Origin: Candidatus Egerieousia excrementavium
Lineage (GTDB): Bacteria; Bacteroidota; Bacteroidia; Bacteroidales; UBA932
Direction of reading: 5' to 3'
NCBI GenBank assembly: GCA_017694275.1
Contig: JADINB010000085.1
Coordinates: forward strand, 1 to 16,368
Length of the DNA stretch: 16,368 bases
How positions within the stretch are numbered: the first letter of the stretch is position 1; each line of letters begins with the position of its first letter. Position numbers and translations under genes: made by a program. The notes below the pieces were generated by a model. It had not been told where the DNA came from. It saw only the letters and a list, made by a program, of their open reading frames with translations, and did not search any database. Of the stretch, positions 1 to 7,264 are shown one piece after another.

Positions 1-641
1 GTAGAAATATCCTTAAGATAAGCCTTGTCCACATCCTCGCCTATTGTAACTATGTCTGGATTCTCACAACTGAAAAGCACCTGTGCCGGAGAGGTTATCT
101 TCAGCACCTGGTCAATTATGTTTGTGTCATGGGGAGAGGTAACCTGGGCTCCGTCTTCCCAGTAGGCCTTGTATCCGTTATACTCCTTGGGGTTATGCGA
201 TGCGGTAATCATCACTCCGCCCTGGCATCCGAAATGGCGTATCGTATAACTGAGTTCAGGAGTGGGCCGCAAAGAATCAAACAGATATACCCTGAATCCG
301 TTTGCCGCAAACACATTTGCAGTAATCTGGGCAAATTCGCGGCTGTTGTTCCTGCAGTCATAAGAAATTGCAACTTTTATCTTGTCAAGATTCTTGAAAT
401 TAGCCTTCATGTAGTTGGCTACACCTTGCGTGGCCATGCCCACCGTATATTTGTTCATTCTGTTGGTGCCGACCCCCATAATGCCTCTCAATCCTCCGGT
501 GCCGAACTCCAGATGTCTGTAAAAACTCTCTTCCAGTTCTTTTCTGTCGTTGTCAATAAGATATCTGACTCTTTCTCTGGTCTGGGCATCGTACTCATCG
601 CTCAACCATGACTCTGCTGCTACAAGATAATTTGGTTTCAT
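1..641 (-). CDS. phosphoglucomutase/phosphomannomutase-type phosphohexomutase (N-terminal part, cut by left edge)
   Basis: This is the N-terminal 213 codons of an alpha-D-phosphohexomutase, which interconverts hexose-1-phosphate and hexose-6-phosphate in the cytoplasm. The ATG is at 641-639 and the frame stays open to base 1. The translation begins MKPNYLVAAESWL and has the N-terminal family motif FGTGGLRGIMGVGTNRMN (about residues 46-63). The active-site loop TASHNP lies at residues 146-151, with the phosphate-carrying serine at about 148. Full-length relatives in Bacteroidales have close to 580 residues, so roughly 60 percent of the protein lies outside the window. It is divergent from the MATE gene across an 80-base gap. 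The family is certain. Whether glucose or mannose phosphate is the main substrate cannot be told from this part. Confidence 0.93.
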   Translation of the reverse strand, partial: MKPNYLVAAESWLSDEYDAQTRERVRYLIDNDRKELEESFYRHLEFGTGGLRGIMGVGTNRMNKYTVGMATQGVANYMKANFKNLDKIKVAISYDCRNNSREFAQITANVFAANGFRVYLFDSLRPTPELSYTIRHFGCQGGVMITASHNPKEYNGYKAYWEDGAQVTSPHDTNIIDQVLKITSPAQVLFSCENPDIVTIGEDVDKAYLKDIS

Positions 642-677
642 AATAGTGCGTAAACAATTATTGAAATGAATATCGAG

Positions 678-685
678 CGAATATA
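678..685 (-). promoter_or_regulatory. weak candidate -7 box for the phosphohexomutase gene
   Basis: Read on the minus strand this is TATATTCG, one base away from the Bacteroidota -7 consensus TAnnTTTG. It lies 36 bases upstream of the phosphohexomutase ATG, in the AT-rich divergent gap. No TTG-type -33 box is visible at the usual distance, so this is only a candidate. Confidence 0.3.
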
Positions 686-707
686 ATAAAAAAATATGTA
701 AAAGCAC

Positions 708-715
708 TATCTTTG
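708..715 (+). promoter_or_regulatory. -7 promoter box (TATCTTTG) of the MATE gene
   Basis: TATCTTTG is an exact match to the Bacteroidota sigma-70-type -7 consensus TAnnTTTG, inside the AT-rich divergent gap. The box ends only six bases before the ATG at 722, so transcription would begin at or just before the start codon (see the finding on a leaderless transcript). I see no clear -33 TTG about 20 bases upstream. Confidence 0.6.
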
Positions 716-721
716 CGCGCT

Positions 722-2077
722 ATGATTGCAGTGATAAGAGACTATATCCCTTTCTACAAGAGAAATATAAGGTTAGCCGTACCTGTAATGATAACACAGG
801 CCGGACAGGTTTTCGTACAGATGGTTGACAATGTCATGATAGGCCACCTTGGCACGGCGCAGTTTGCCGGAGCCTCGTTTGCCAATTCAATATTCCTTAT
901 AGGCATGGTATTCTGCACCTGTTTTACACAAGGCCTGACTCCGTTCGTGGGGCAATGCTACGGCAAGGGAGAACATCACAAGGTTACAGAGTATTTCAAA
1001 AGTTCCTTCGTGCTCGACATAGCCGTCTCCCTGGTTGTGGTCGCGCTTCTGCTGGCAATCATACCGTTCATGGGCCACATGGGGCAGGACAGCGACATAC
1101 TTGTTTATGCAAAGGAATATTACGTTACAATCACGCTTTCACTCATTCCGTTTGCAATGTTCTTTGCAATAAGGAATTTTTCGGAAGGGATAGGCATTAC
1201 CAAATATGCTATGTATATAACCGTTGCGGCAAATCTGCTGAACGTGTTCCTGAACTGGGTATTTATCTACGGCAAAATGGGAGCTCCCGAAATGGGAGTC
1301 AAGGGCGCGGCGTTCTCCACGCTGATATGCAGGATTCTGATGTTTGTGGCATTTGCCATACTGATATTCATCATAAAGGACTACAAAAGATTCACATCTG
1401 GCATAAGGGCTCCCTTTTTGAACCTCGGTCTGATAAGGGAGATGTTCCCCACATCGCTTTCCATCGCCCTTCAGGGGCTTGCGGAAATGGTGGCATTCAG
1501 CCTGAGCGGAATAATGATGGGCTGGTTCGGCAAAATCGCGCTTGCCGCCCACCAGTGTACCACTCTAATGAGCACATGTTCATTCATGATTGCCCAGGGA
1601 ATAGGCGCTGCCGCCACAATCAGGGTTTCGCATCAGTTCGGAGAGAAACGTTACGAAGATACGCAGAAGGCAGGATTCGCCGCCATGCACATGGCCGTTG
1701 TTTTCATGGGTATATGCGGAATCATCTACATAATCTTCAGAAAGAGCCTCCCATACATCTTCTCTACAGACCCGCAGGTTGTAGAGCTTGCCTCGCAGTT
1801 GATTGTCATAATGGCCACATATCAGGTATTCGATGCCATGCAACTGACAAACGGTGCCTCTCTGCGCGCCCTGAAAGATGTAAAGCTACCGCTGCTGTAT
1901 CTGTGCATCTCATATTACGTAATATCGCTTCCGCTCGGTTATTTCTGCGCAAAGTACCTGAATTTCGGGCCTGCAGGCATCTGGTTCGGGCTTGTGATTG
2001 GACTGATGTGCGTTGCATTCCTTTTCTTTTTCAGATTCAAGAAGAAGACCGACGGATATATTAAAGGAAGATTCTGA
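722..2077 (+). CDS. MATE family multidrug/toxin efflux transporter (NorM/DinF type)
   Basis: This is an inner-membrane antiporter of the multidrug and toxic compound extrusion family; members export cationic drugs or metabolites in exchange for Na+ or H+. The 451-residue product is normal for the family and has about 12 hydrophobic segments in two similar halves. Its N-terminus follows the family pattern: the PVMITQAGQVFVQMVDNVMIGHLG region at residues 21-44, ending in the typical MIGHLGT. I chose ATG 722 rather than the TTG at 713, because the TTG lies inside the promoter's -7 box and the protein aligns with family N-termini from 722. The TGA is followed eight bases later by the methyltransferase start, so the two are probably co-transcribed. 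The substrate is unknown. A second long frame inside this gene is not real. Confidence 0.93.
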   Translation: MIAVIRDYIPFYKRNIRLAVPVMITQAGQVFVQMVDNVMIGHLGTAQFAGASFANSIFLIGMVFCTCFTQGLTPFVGQCYGKGEHHKVTEYFKSSFVLDIAVSLVVVALLLAIIPFMGHMGQDSDILVYAKEYYVTITLSLIPFAMFFAIRNFSEGIGITKYAMYITVAANLLNVFLNWVFIYGKMGAPEMGVKGAAFSTLICRILMFVAFAILIFIIKDYKRFTSGIRAPFLNLGLIREMFPTSLSIALQGLAEMVAFSLSGIMMGWFGKIALAAHQCTTLMSTCSFMIAQGIGAAATIRVSHQFGEKRYEDTQKAGFAAMHMAVVFMGICGIIYIIFRKSLPYIFSTDPQVVELASQLIVIMATYQVFDAMQLTNGASLRALKDVKLPLLYLCISYYVISLPLGYFCAKYLNFGPAGIWFGLVIGLMCVAFLFFFRFKKKTDGYIKGRF

Positions 2078-2085
2078 CCTGCCCC

Positions 2086-3342
2086 ATGCTGACAGAAAAG
2101 GATATTGAATTCATTGAGAAGTTCAAGGAGAGCGACAACCCTGAAAGGCTGCTGCTAGGCCGCGGCAAATACCCGGGAATCAATGTTCCCCTCTGCGTAA
2201 ACTGCATAATGGCAAGAAAGAAAATCAAGGGAAAACTTCCTGAATGGTACGGCAATACACGGCTGGAATATCCCAACCTGCTCTGTACCGAGCAATGCAG
2301 TTCGCAGGCCACGGCAGAATACAAGGCATCTGTGCTGAAACGGCTTCTTTGCTTCGGGACTCAGGCAGGCCACACAGGAGCAGACCTCACCGCCGGTCTC
2401 GGGGCAGATACCCTTTACCTCTCGTCCATAACCGAAAAGTTTTACTGCTACGAACAAGACCCGGGATTGTGCCGCGCCCTTGAGCATAACATGAGAGAGT
2501 TCAAAAGAGATAACATTACCGTAACAGAAGGAAAAATCACGCGGGAAAGCGTGGCGGCACTGCCCGGCAACCTCTCGTTCATCTACATAGACCCTGCAAG
2601 AAGAGAGAAGGGTGACAGCAGCAGAAGGAAATATTCCATAAAAGAATGTACGCCAAACCTTCTGGAACTTTCAGACTCATTGCTGGAAAAGAGCGGCATA
2701 GTCATGGCCAAGCTCTCTCCCATGGCAGATATAAGGGAATGCCTCGGGCTTCTGCCCCAGACCACGGAAGTACACGTTGTTGCAGTAGACAACGAATGCA
2801 GGGAACTGCTTTTTGTAATGCGGCCGGAGAGCACAGGGATTCCGCATGGCTGTCAGGCACTTGTATATGGAGTGAACATCTGTTCAACAGACAGGGAGAC
2901 AGTATCAGGCAGTTTTACGTTCCGCCTCCGGGAAGAAGAGGAAGCTGTTGCAAGATATTGCAGCAGGCCGGGACGCTATCTTTACGAACCTTACAGACAC
3001 CTGTTAAAATGCGGAGCCTTCAAGTTGCTCTCGCAGCGCTACAATCTTCTCAAACTCGCCCCGGCCACCCATCTATACACATCAGACGAGCCTTGCAACG
3101 GGTTTCCGGGCAAGATATTCGCAATAACCGAAGTCTGCGATTTCAGCAAACAGACAATGAAAGCCATGGCAAAGAGATTTCCTGTAATAAATCTTACGGC
3201 AAGGAATTTTCCTCTCGGAAGCGATGCCATGAAAAAGTCTTATGGCATAAAGGACGGAGGCGACAGGCATCTTTTCGTCACAACGCTCACAGACTCCAGA
3301 AAGACAATCATACTTACCCAAATACCTACAAATGGGGATTGA
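2086..3342 (+). CDS. class I SAM-dependent methyltransferase with THUMP-like C-terminal domain
   Basis: This 418-residue cytoplasmic protein has a Rossmann-fold methyltransferase core. Motif I is DLTAGLGAD (residues 100-108), the ribose-binding acidic residue is in CYEQDP (about 123), and motif IV is YIDPARR (167-173), the DPARR variant seen in a widespread bacterial group annotated as class I methyltransferase with a THUMP-like domain. The C-terminal 100 residues or so, including FPLGSDAMKKSYGIKDGG, fit the THUMP-like part, which suggests an RNA substrate. An N-terminal cysteine pair (CVNC, residues 37-40) and nearby CTEQC (67-71) are notable. It starts 8 bases after the MATE stop, a spacing that suggests coupling. 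Its TGA overlaps the -33 element of the next operon's promoter. The exact modified nucleotide is not known to me. Confidence 0.85.
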   Translation: MLTEKDIEFIEKFKESDNPERLLLGRGKYPGINVPLCVNCIMARKKIKGKLPEWYGNTRLEYPNLLCTEQCSSQATAEYKASVLKRLLCFGTQAGHTGADLTAGLGADTLYLSSITEKFYCYEQDPGLCRALEHNMREFKRDNITVTEGKITRESVAALPGNLSFIYIDPARREKGDSSRRKYSIKECTPNLLELSDSLLEKSGIVMAKLSPMADIRECLGLLPQTTEVHVVAVDNECRELLFVMRPESTGIPHGCQALVYGVNICSTDRETVSGSFTFRLREEEEAVARYCSRPGRYLYEPYRHLLKCGAFKLLSQRYNLLKLAPATHLYTSDEPCNGFPGKIFAITEVCDFSKQTMKAMAKRFPVINLTARNFPLGSDAMKKSYGIKDGGDRHLFVTTLTDSRKTIILTQIPTNGD

Positions 3343-3369
3343 AGAGAATTTACGCCTTTTCTACTTTTG
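3339..3369 (+). promoter_or_regulatory. promoter of the lipoprotein-PepSY-ABC operon
   Basis: A -33 TTG (3339-3341) and a -7 box TACTTTTG (3362-3369, exact TAnnTTTG) are separated by exactly 20 bases, the classic Bacteroidota arrangement. The -33 box overlaps the stop codon of the methyltransferase gene. Transcription would start near 3375, giving a leader of about 30 bases before the lipoprotein ATG at 3405. I see no clear operator or riboswitch in this short leader. Confidence 0.65.
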
Positions 3370-3404
3370 CGCACAGAAAATCCAACAAACAAACAAGCTT
3401 AAAG

Positions 3405-3989
3405 ATGAAAAGGAACAGAATTCTGATTATTACAATGGCAATTTCAGCCATGGTATTTACCTCTTGTGGAAACAACAGCGGCAAAAAGGCTGAAAGCGCC
3501 ACCTCCGTTCAGACAGAATCGGCAGAGATGACGGTAGACGAACTGCTTTCACAGGCAGAGTCGCTGACAGACAAACAGATTGAATTTCAGGGAGTATGTA
3601 CTCATACCTGCCAGCATGGGGCTACAAAGATGTTTCTTATGGGCAGCGACGACACCAAAACCATCCGCGTAGAGGCATGCGAACTGGGCTCGTTTGACAC
3701 GAAGTGTGTAAACTCCGTGGTAAAGGTCAAAGGCATTCTCAAGGAGCAACGCATAGATGAAGCATATCTGCAAAACTGGGAAGCGAATCTCAGGGCTGCA
3801 AACACCCAGACCCACGGCAGCGGTGAGGCCGGCTGCGATTCCGAAAAGCTTGCGCGCGGCGAGACAGCCGTCACTCCACAAGAGCGTATTGCAGATTTCC
3901 GCACCAGGATAGCACAGCGCAAGGCGGCAACAGGAAAGGACTATCTTTCATTCTACTATGTAGATGCCATAAGTTATGAGATCAGATAA
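3405..3989 (+). CDS. Cys/His-rich lipoprotein, possible metal-binding protein, function unknown
   Basis: This 194-residue protein has a lipoprotein signal peptide: MKRNR, a hydrophobic run, then the lipobox FTSC with acylated Cys21 followed by a GNNSG linker. It should therefore be membrane-anchored in the periplasm or at the cell surface. Residues 42-125 form a compact beta-rich region (VDELLSQ... IEFQGVCTHTCQH... FLMGSDDTKTIRVEA) that I tentatively compare with OB-fold domains. It contains C65-x-H67-x-C69-x-H71, and Cys92, Cys101 and Cys144 are also present, so metal or heme binding is plausible but unproven. I recognise it as a Bacteroidales family found beside PepSY proteins and know no assigned function. 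The frame is open far upstream, but ATG 3405 is chosen because it gives the signal peptide and lies just after the promoter. The next gene overlaps it by 14 bases. Confidence 0.85.
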   Translation: MKRNRILIITMAISAMVFTSCGNNSGKKAESATSVQTESAEMTVDELLSQAESLTDKQIEFQGVCTHTCQHGATKMFLMGSDDTKTIRVEACELGSFDTKCVNSVVKVKGILKEQRIDEAYLQNWEANLRAANTQTHGSGEAGCDSEKLARGETAVTPQERIADFRTRIAQRKAATGKDYLSFYYVDAISYEIR

Positions 3990-4545
3990 GTCAGCCGCAT
4001 TCAGAAAAACCTGCCGGCTGCTGCACAGAGATCTCTCCTATTTCTTTGCAGGCATGGTGGTGATTTATGCCCTGTCGGGGCTTTTTATGAATCACCGCGA
4101 CAGCATAAATCCCAACTATGTCATAAAAAGCCATACCTACAACATCGGGCAGCCGCTTCCATGCAAAGAGCAGATGACAAAGGAAAAGGTCCTCGAACTG
4201 CTGCAGCCGCTTGGCCAGGAGAAGAACTTCACCCAGTTCTACTATCCCGAACCCGCCACACTCAAGGTTTTCATCAAGGGGGGCTCGTCGCTTGTAGTAA
4301 ATACTGCGACCGGTGAGGCTGTTTATGAATCTGTCAGGCCCAGACCTGTAATCTCGCAGTTTGTAAAGCTGCATTTCAACCCCGGCAGATGGTGGACATG
4401 GTTTGCCGACATTTTTTCGGTCTCCCTCATCATTATAACCCTGACAGGGCTTGTAATGGTAAAGGGGCCCAAAGGGCTTTGGGGGCGCGGAGGCGTGGAG
4501 CTGCTGGCCGGGATACTTGTACCAATCCTCTTTTTAGTATTATGA
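3976..4545 (+). CDS. PepSY-associated TM helix protein
   Basis: This 189-residue inner-membrane protein belongs to the PepSY-associated TM helix group. Hydrophobic segments lie at about residues 20-38, 143-162 and 172-189; the non-membrane region between the first two (about 40-135) contains a PepSY-like stretch ending in VVNTATGEAVYE. Histidines sit beside the membrane segments: H17 in LHRDLSYFF, H40 in FMNHRD and H133 in KLHFNPGRWW. In larger PepSY_TM proteins such histidines are linked to heme binding and to reduction of ferric siderophores; here that role is inference. It is much shorter than four-helix PepSY_TM reductases. The ATG lies inside the 3' end of the lipoprotein gene, and the stop overlaps the next start as ATGA, so translation is probably coupled along the operon. 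Confidence 0.85.
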   Translation: MRSDKSAAFRKTCRLLHRDLSYFFAGMVVIYALSGLFMNHRDSINPNYVIKSHTYNIGQPLPCKEQMTKEKVLELLQPLGQEKNFTQFYYPEPATLKVFIKGGSSLVVNTATGEAVYESVRPRPVISQFVKLHFNPGRWWTWFADIFSVSLIIITLTGLVMVKGPKGLWGRGGVELLAGILVPILFLVL

Positions 4546-5429
4546 CACCTGTTCTGGAATGCATAAACCTTACCCATTACTACGGGAAACGGAAAATTTA
4601 TGAAAATCTGAGTTTCAAGGTGCCGCATGGGCGCATTTTGGGGCTGCTGGGCAAAAACGGCACCGGCAAGACAACCACAATCAACATCTTGAGCGGATAC
4701 CTCAAGCCACGCAGCGGAGAATGCCGCATTTTCGGTGAAAATACAGACAACATATCTCCGGCAACAAGGCGCCGCATAGGTCTGCTCCTGGAAGGACATG
4801 TGCAATACCAGTTCATGAATATCTGCCAGATAGAAAAATTCTACTCTGCATTCTATCCCGGACAATGGAGGAAAGAGGCATTCTATGAACTGATGAACAA
4901 GCTCAAGGTTGCACCGCGACAGCCCATTTCACGCATGTCGAACGGGCAGCGTTCACAAGTGGCGCTCGGGCTGATTCTGGCCCAGAATCCAGATTTGCTG
5001 ATTCTCGATGACTTCTCGCTCGGGCTCGACCCGGGATACCGTCGCCTCTTCTCAGACTACCTGCGCGACTATGCAAGGGCAGAAGAAAAGACCGTATTCC
5101 TCACCTCACACATAATCCAGGATATGGAACGGCTTATAGACGACTGTATAATAATGGACTACGGACGCATACTCACTCAGCAGCCGGTAAAGACACTGCT
5201 CGGTTCTCTTCGCCGCTATACATGCCGCGTACCCGAAGGCTATACGCCGCAATTGCCTGAAGAGCTCTGCCACCCTAACGTTACGAGAGGGGTAATGGAT
5301 TTCTGCTCTTTCCTCTCAATGGAAAAGGTAGAACAAATACTTGCAGAGAAAACGGTAAGTTATTCAGGTTTGACAGCCGAAAAGATGAATCTGGAAGACG
5401 CCTTTATCGGATTGACAGGAAAATATTGA
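4542..5429 (+). CDS. ABC transporter ATP-binding protein (CcmA/NatA-like, ABC-2 type)
   Basis: This 295-residue cytoplasmic ATPase energises the permease encoded next to it. Walker A is GKNGTGKT (residues 37-44), the signature motif is the variant MSNGQ (132-136), Walker B is LLILDD (152-157), the D-loop is LGLDP and the switch histidine is H190 in LTSHIIQD. The usual catalytic glutamate after the Walker B aspartate is Asp157 here, with FSLGLD replacing the common EPTxGLD. The C-terminal 70 residues are a short accessory region. ATG 4542 is chosen because it overlaps the PepSY stop (ATGA) and puts the first beta strand at the correct distance; the upstream open frame has no family similarity. 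The overall type matches ATPases of ABC-2 transporters rather than of substrate-binding-protein-dependent importers. Confidence 0.93.
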   Translation: MTPVLECINLTHYYGKRKIYENLSFKVPHGRILGLLGKNGTGKTTTINILSGYLKPRSGECRIFGENTDNISPATRRRIGLLLEGHVQYQFMNICQIEKFYSAFYPGQWRKEAFYELMNKLKVAPRQPISRMSNGQRSQVALGLILAQNPDLLILDDFSLGLDPGYRRLFSDYLRDYARAEEKTVFLTSHIIQDMERLIDDCIIMDYGRILTQQPVKTLLGSLRRYTCRVPEGYTPQLPEELCHPNVTRGVMDFCSFLSMEKVEQILAEKTVSYSGLTAEKMNLEDAFIGLTGKY

Positions 5430-5459
5430 CACCACACAACTTGCATAATACGCAGAGAG

Positions 5460-6131
5460 ATGATACAAGCCATATTTTACAAGGAATGGATAAAGCTTCA
5501 CCGCTATGTCTTACTGGCGCTTGCCGTTACGGTAGCCATGACCGGTTATTGCATGTTACGCATAGACCGTGCGATGGAACTGAATGGAGCAGCCCATATA
5601 TGGGAAGTCATGGTAATGAAAGATGCCATATTCATAGACAGTCTTGAATATGTACCGCTCATTGCAGGCATTCTGGCCGCACTGGTGCAATTTATGCCTG
5701 AGATGCAGCGCAAATGTCTGAAACTCACGCTGCACCTACCATGCCCTCAAAAGAAAATGCTGTTTACAATGTCTGGAACCGGAGCACTGTTGCTTCTACT
5801 TTGTTTTGCAGCGAATTTTGCGCTCATGCTCGGCTACCTCGGCTCCGTTCTGCCCCGCGAGCTTGTCTGCAATATTCTTTCTGCAGCCGCGCCATGGTAT
5901 CTGGCCGGATTGGCCGCGTACCTGCTCACTTCCTGGATTTGCCTGGAACCTACATGGAAGATGCGGATTTTCAACATACTGGTGGCAGCATTGATCATAC
6001 GCGTCTATTTCCTGGGATCTGCACCAAAGGCCTACAACGGCTTTCTTCCCTGGCTGACGCTGTACACGCTGGCTCTTTCTCTGCTTTCATGGATTTCTGT
6101 TGTCCGCTTCAAGGCAGGCAGGCAGGACTGA
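5460..6131 (+). CDS. ABC transporter permease, six-helix ABC-2-like membrane protein
   Basis: This is a 223-residue inner-membrane protein with about six hydrophobic segments (residues 15-33, 62-80, 102-128, 138-161, 168-186 and 195-216). It begins IFYKEWIKLHRYV, the amphipathic start typical of ABC-2 permeases (a KEW/KEL element before the first helix). It follows the ATPase by 30 bases and should form the membrane half of that transporter, probably as a dimer. No substrate can be read from the sequence. The gene ends in a short GGCA tandem repeat that encodes the last residues. It is followed 30 bases later by the DUF4857 gene. Confidence 0.8.
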   Translation: MIQAIFYKEWIKLHRYVLLALAVTVAMTGYCMLRIDRAMELNGAAHIWEVMVMKDAIFIDSLEYVPLIAGILAALVQFMPEMQRKCLKLTLHLPCPQKKMLFTMSGTGALLLLLCFAANFALMLGYLGSVLPRELVCNILSAAAPWYLAGLAAYLLTSWICLEPTWKMRIFNILVAALIIRVYFLGSAPKAYNGFLPWLTLYTLALSLLSWISVVRFKAGRQD

Positions 6132-6161
6132 CAGATCCCGTTTCCATAAATAAACCAAATC

Positions 6162-7193
6162 ATGACACGTATCAGTAAAATATTTCTTTGTCTCACACTT
6201 GCAATACTGGCGATATGGCAGTTGCCCTGGTGCTACGCATTCCTGAACACAAAGGCTGCCCCAAACCGGTTCATAATGTACAGTTCTCTGCTAAACGACT
6301 TTATCATAACGGGCTATGAAGAAGGAAAGGGCTTCATAAGGCAAGACGTTGCAGGAAATCTCTATACAGAAGAGGCCGTAGACAGTCTGCTGCCCATGTT
6401 CTACATGCGCCAGCTGGTAGCCGACGAAGCCTTTCCCGACACATTGTTCGGCGTTGCTGTGAGTCCTCTGGAGGTACAGCGTACCTCGTTCAATTTGCGC
6501 ATACGCCCCTCTGCCGTAAACGGCCCGGAGACAAGACTCTATTTCCTTCTGGAATCCATGCCCAAAAGGGTAGACTTGCAAATGCCCGAAGATGCATTCA
6601 GATTTACCGACACCGGAATTGAATTCATCATAATGGAGACAAATAGCGTTGATGCGGCAAAAAGCGGCCGTTTCACGCAAGTGCTGCGCGACAAGGGATT
6701 TGCCTTTCCTCCACGCAAGGTCTCAGGCAACCCTACCACAATGAAGGAGTACGACAACGGTTATCTGCTCATAGATGCCAACGGAAATGTCTTTCATTTA
6801 AAGCAGACAGCCGGACAGCCATACGTAAAGGCACTTTCTCTTCCCGAAAACGTGGAGGCCAGACATATATTCCTTACCGAATTCAGAGACCGCAGACTTT
6901 TGGGATTTCTTACCGACACACGCAACCGCTGCTTTGCCATACTCTCAGACGGAAGCATGACTGAAACCGGCATACCATCATACAACCCTGAGACTGACAA
7001 TTTCACCATAATAGGCAACATGTTCGACATGACCGTAAGAATAAGTTCTCCAGACGCAACACACTATTACGGGCTGAGTGCAGATGACTACTCACTTTTG
7101 AAAAGCTACGAACCGGCAAGCGAATCAGGCACCCATATTCCGGGACTCAGCTTTACCTCTCCTTATGACAGGCATGTGCGTCCCCGTTTTTGA
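6162..7193 (+). CDS. DUF4857-type membrane-anchored periplasmic protein, function unknown
   Basis: This 343-residue protein has one N-terminal hydrophobic segment (about residues 5-28, ISKIFLCLTLAILAIWQLPW) and a long soluble remainder that should lie in the periplasm. The segment has no good lipobox before Cys24 and could be a signal anchor or a cleaved signal. The soluble part has repeated short beta-rich units such as GNLYTEEAVDSLLP, NGYLLIDANGNVFHLKQ and RLLGFLTDTRNRCFAILSDG, which resemble beta-propeller blades; this is my reading, not a known fold. I recognise it as the Bacteroidales family DUF4857, which accompanies this type of ABC ATPase and permease. It is the last gene of its operon, so a role as a periplasmic partner of the transporter is likely but unproven. 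Confidence 0.75.
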   Translation: MTRISKIFLCLTLAILAIWQLPWCYAFLNTKAAPNRFIMYSSLLNDFIITGYEEGKGFIRQDVAGNLYTEEAVDSLLPMFYMRQLVADEAFPDTLFGVAVSPLEVQRTSFNLRIRPSAVNGPETRLYFLLESMPKRVDLQMPEDAFRFTDTGIEFIIMETNSVDAAKSGRFTQVLRDKGFAFPPRKVSGNPTTMKEYDNGYLLIDANGNVFHLKQTAGQPYVKALSLPENVEARHIFLTEFRDRRLLGFLTDTRNRCFAILSDGSMTETGIPSYNPETDNFTIIGNMFDMTVRISSPDATHYYGLSADDYSLLKSYEPASESGTHIPGLSFTSPYDRHVRPRF

Positions 7194-7212
7194 AAATACC
7201 TATTAATGGCGA

Positions 7213-7243
7213 TTGATGCGTGAAGGTCAACAAGATATTTTTG
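7213..7243 (+). promoter_or_regulatory. promoter of the TonB-receptor operon
   Basis: A -33 TTG (7213-7215) and a -7 box TATTTTTG (7236-7243, exact TAnnTTTG) are separated by 20 bases, the same geometry as the promoter at 3339. Transcription would start near 7249-7251, leaving a leader of only about 15 bases before the receptor ATG at 7265. An imperfect inverted repeat begins directly after the -7 box. Confidence 0.65.
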
Positions 7244-7261
7244 CATCCCGAAAATCGGATG
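7244..7261 (+). promoter_or_regulatory. imperfect inverted repeat between the -7 box and the receptor start; candidate operator
   Basis: Arms CATCCCG (7244-7250) and CGGATG (7256-7261) pair with one unpaired C, around the spacer AAAAT. The repeat covers the predicted transcription start, so it would act mainly as DNA (a repressor site). Only if transcription begins earlier would it form a hairpin in the mRNA. The right arm includes the ATG of the start-stop pair. It is short enough to be chance. Confidence 0.3.
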
Positions 7262-7264
7262 TAA
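7259..7264 (+). other. start-stop pair ATG-TAA directly before the receptor ATG
   Basis: The bases ATG TAA ATG run in one frame: an ATG (7259-7261), an immediate stop (7262-7264), then the receptor start codon (7265-7267). It is seen directly. Whether ribosomes initiate at the first ATG is unknown; no Shine-Dalgarno motif precedes either ATG. Confidence 0.4.

Noticed and set aside
129..611. A 160-codon plus-strand open frame at the left edge
   Set aside because: It is antisense to the phosphohexomutase, whose TASHNP active-site motif is unmistakable on the minus strand.
955..2064. A 369-codon open frame on the plus strand inside the MATE gene
   Set aside because: It overlaps an obvious MATE gene in another frame. 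Its product is rich in Arg, His and Cys, has no start signal and shows no family similarity; it is a by-product of codon composition.
2646..3404. Upstream extension of the Cys/His lipoprotein frame through the methyltransferase gene
   Set aside because: The extension lies entirely over the methyltransferase in a different frame or before a promoter, and the true start at 3405 gives a perfect lipoprotein signal peptide.
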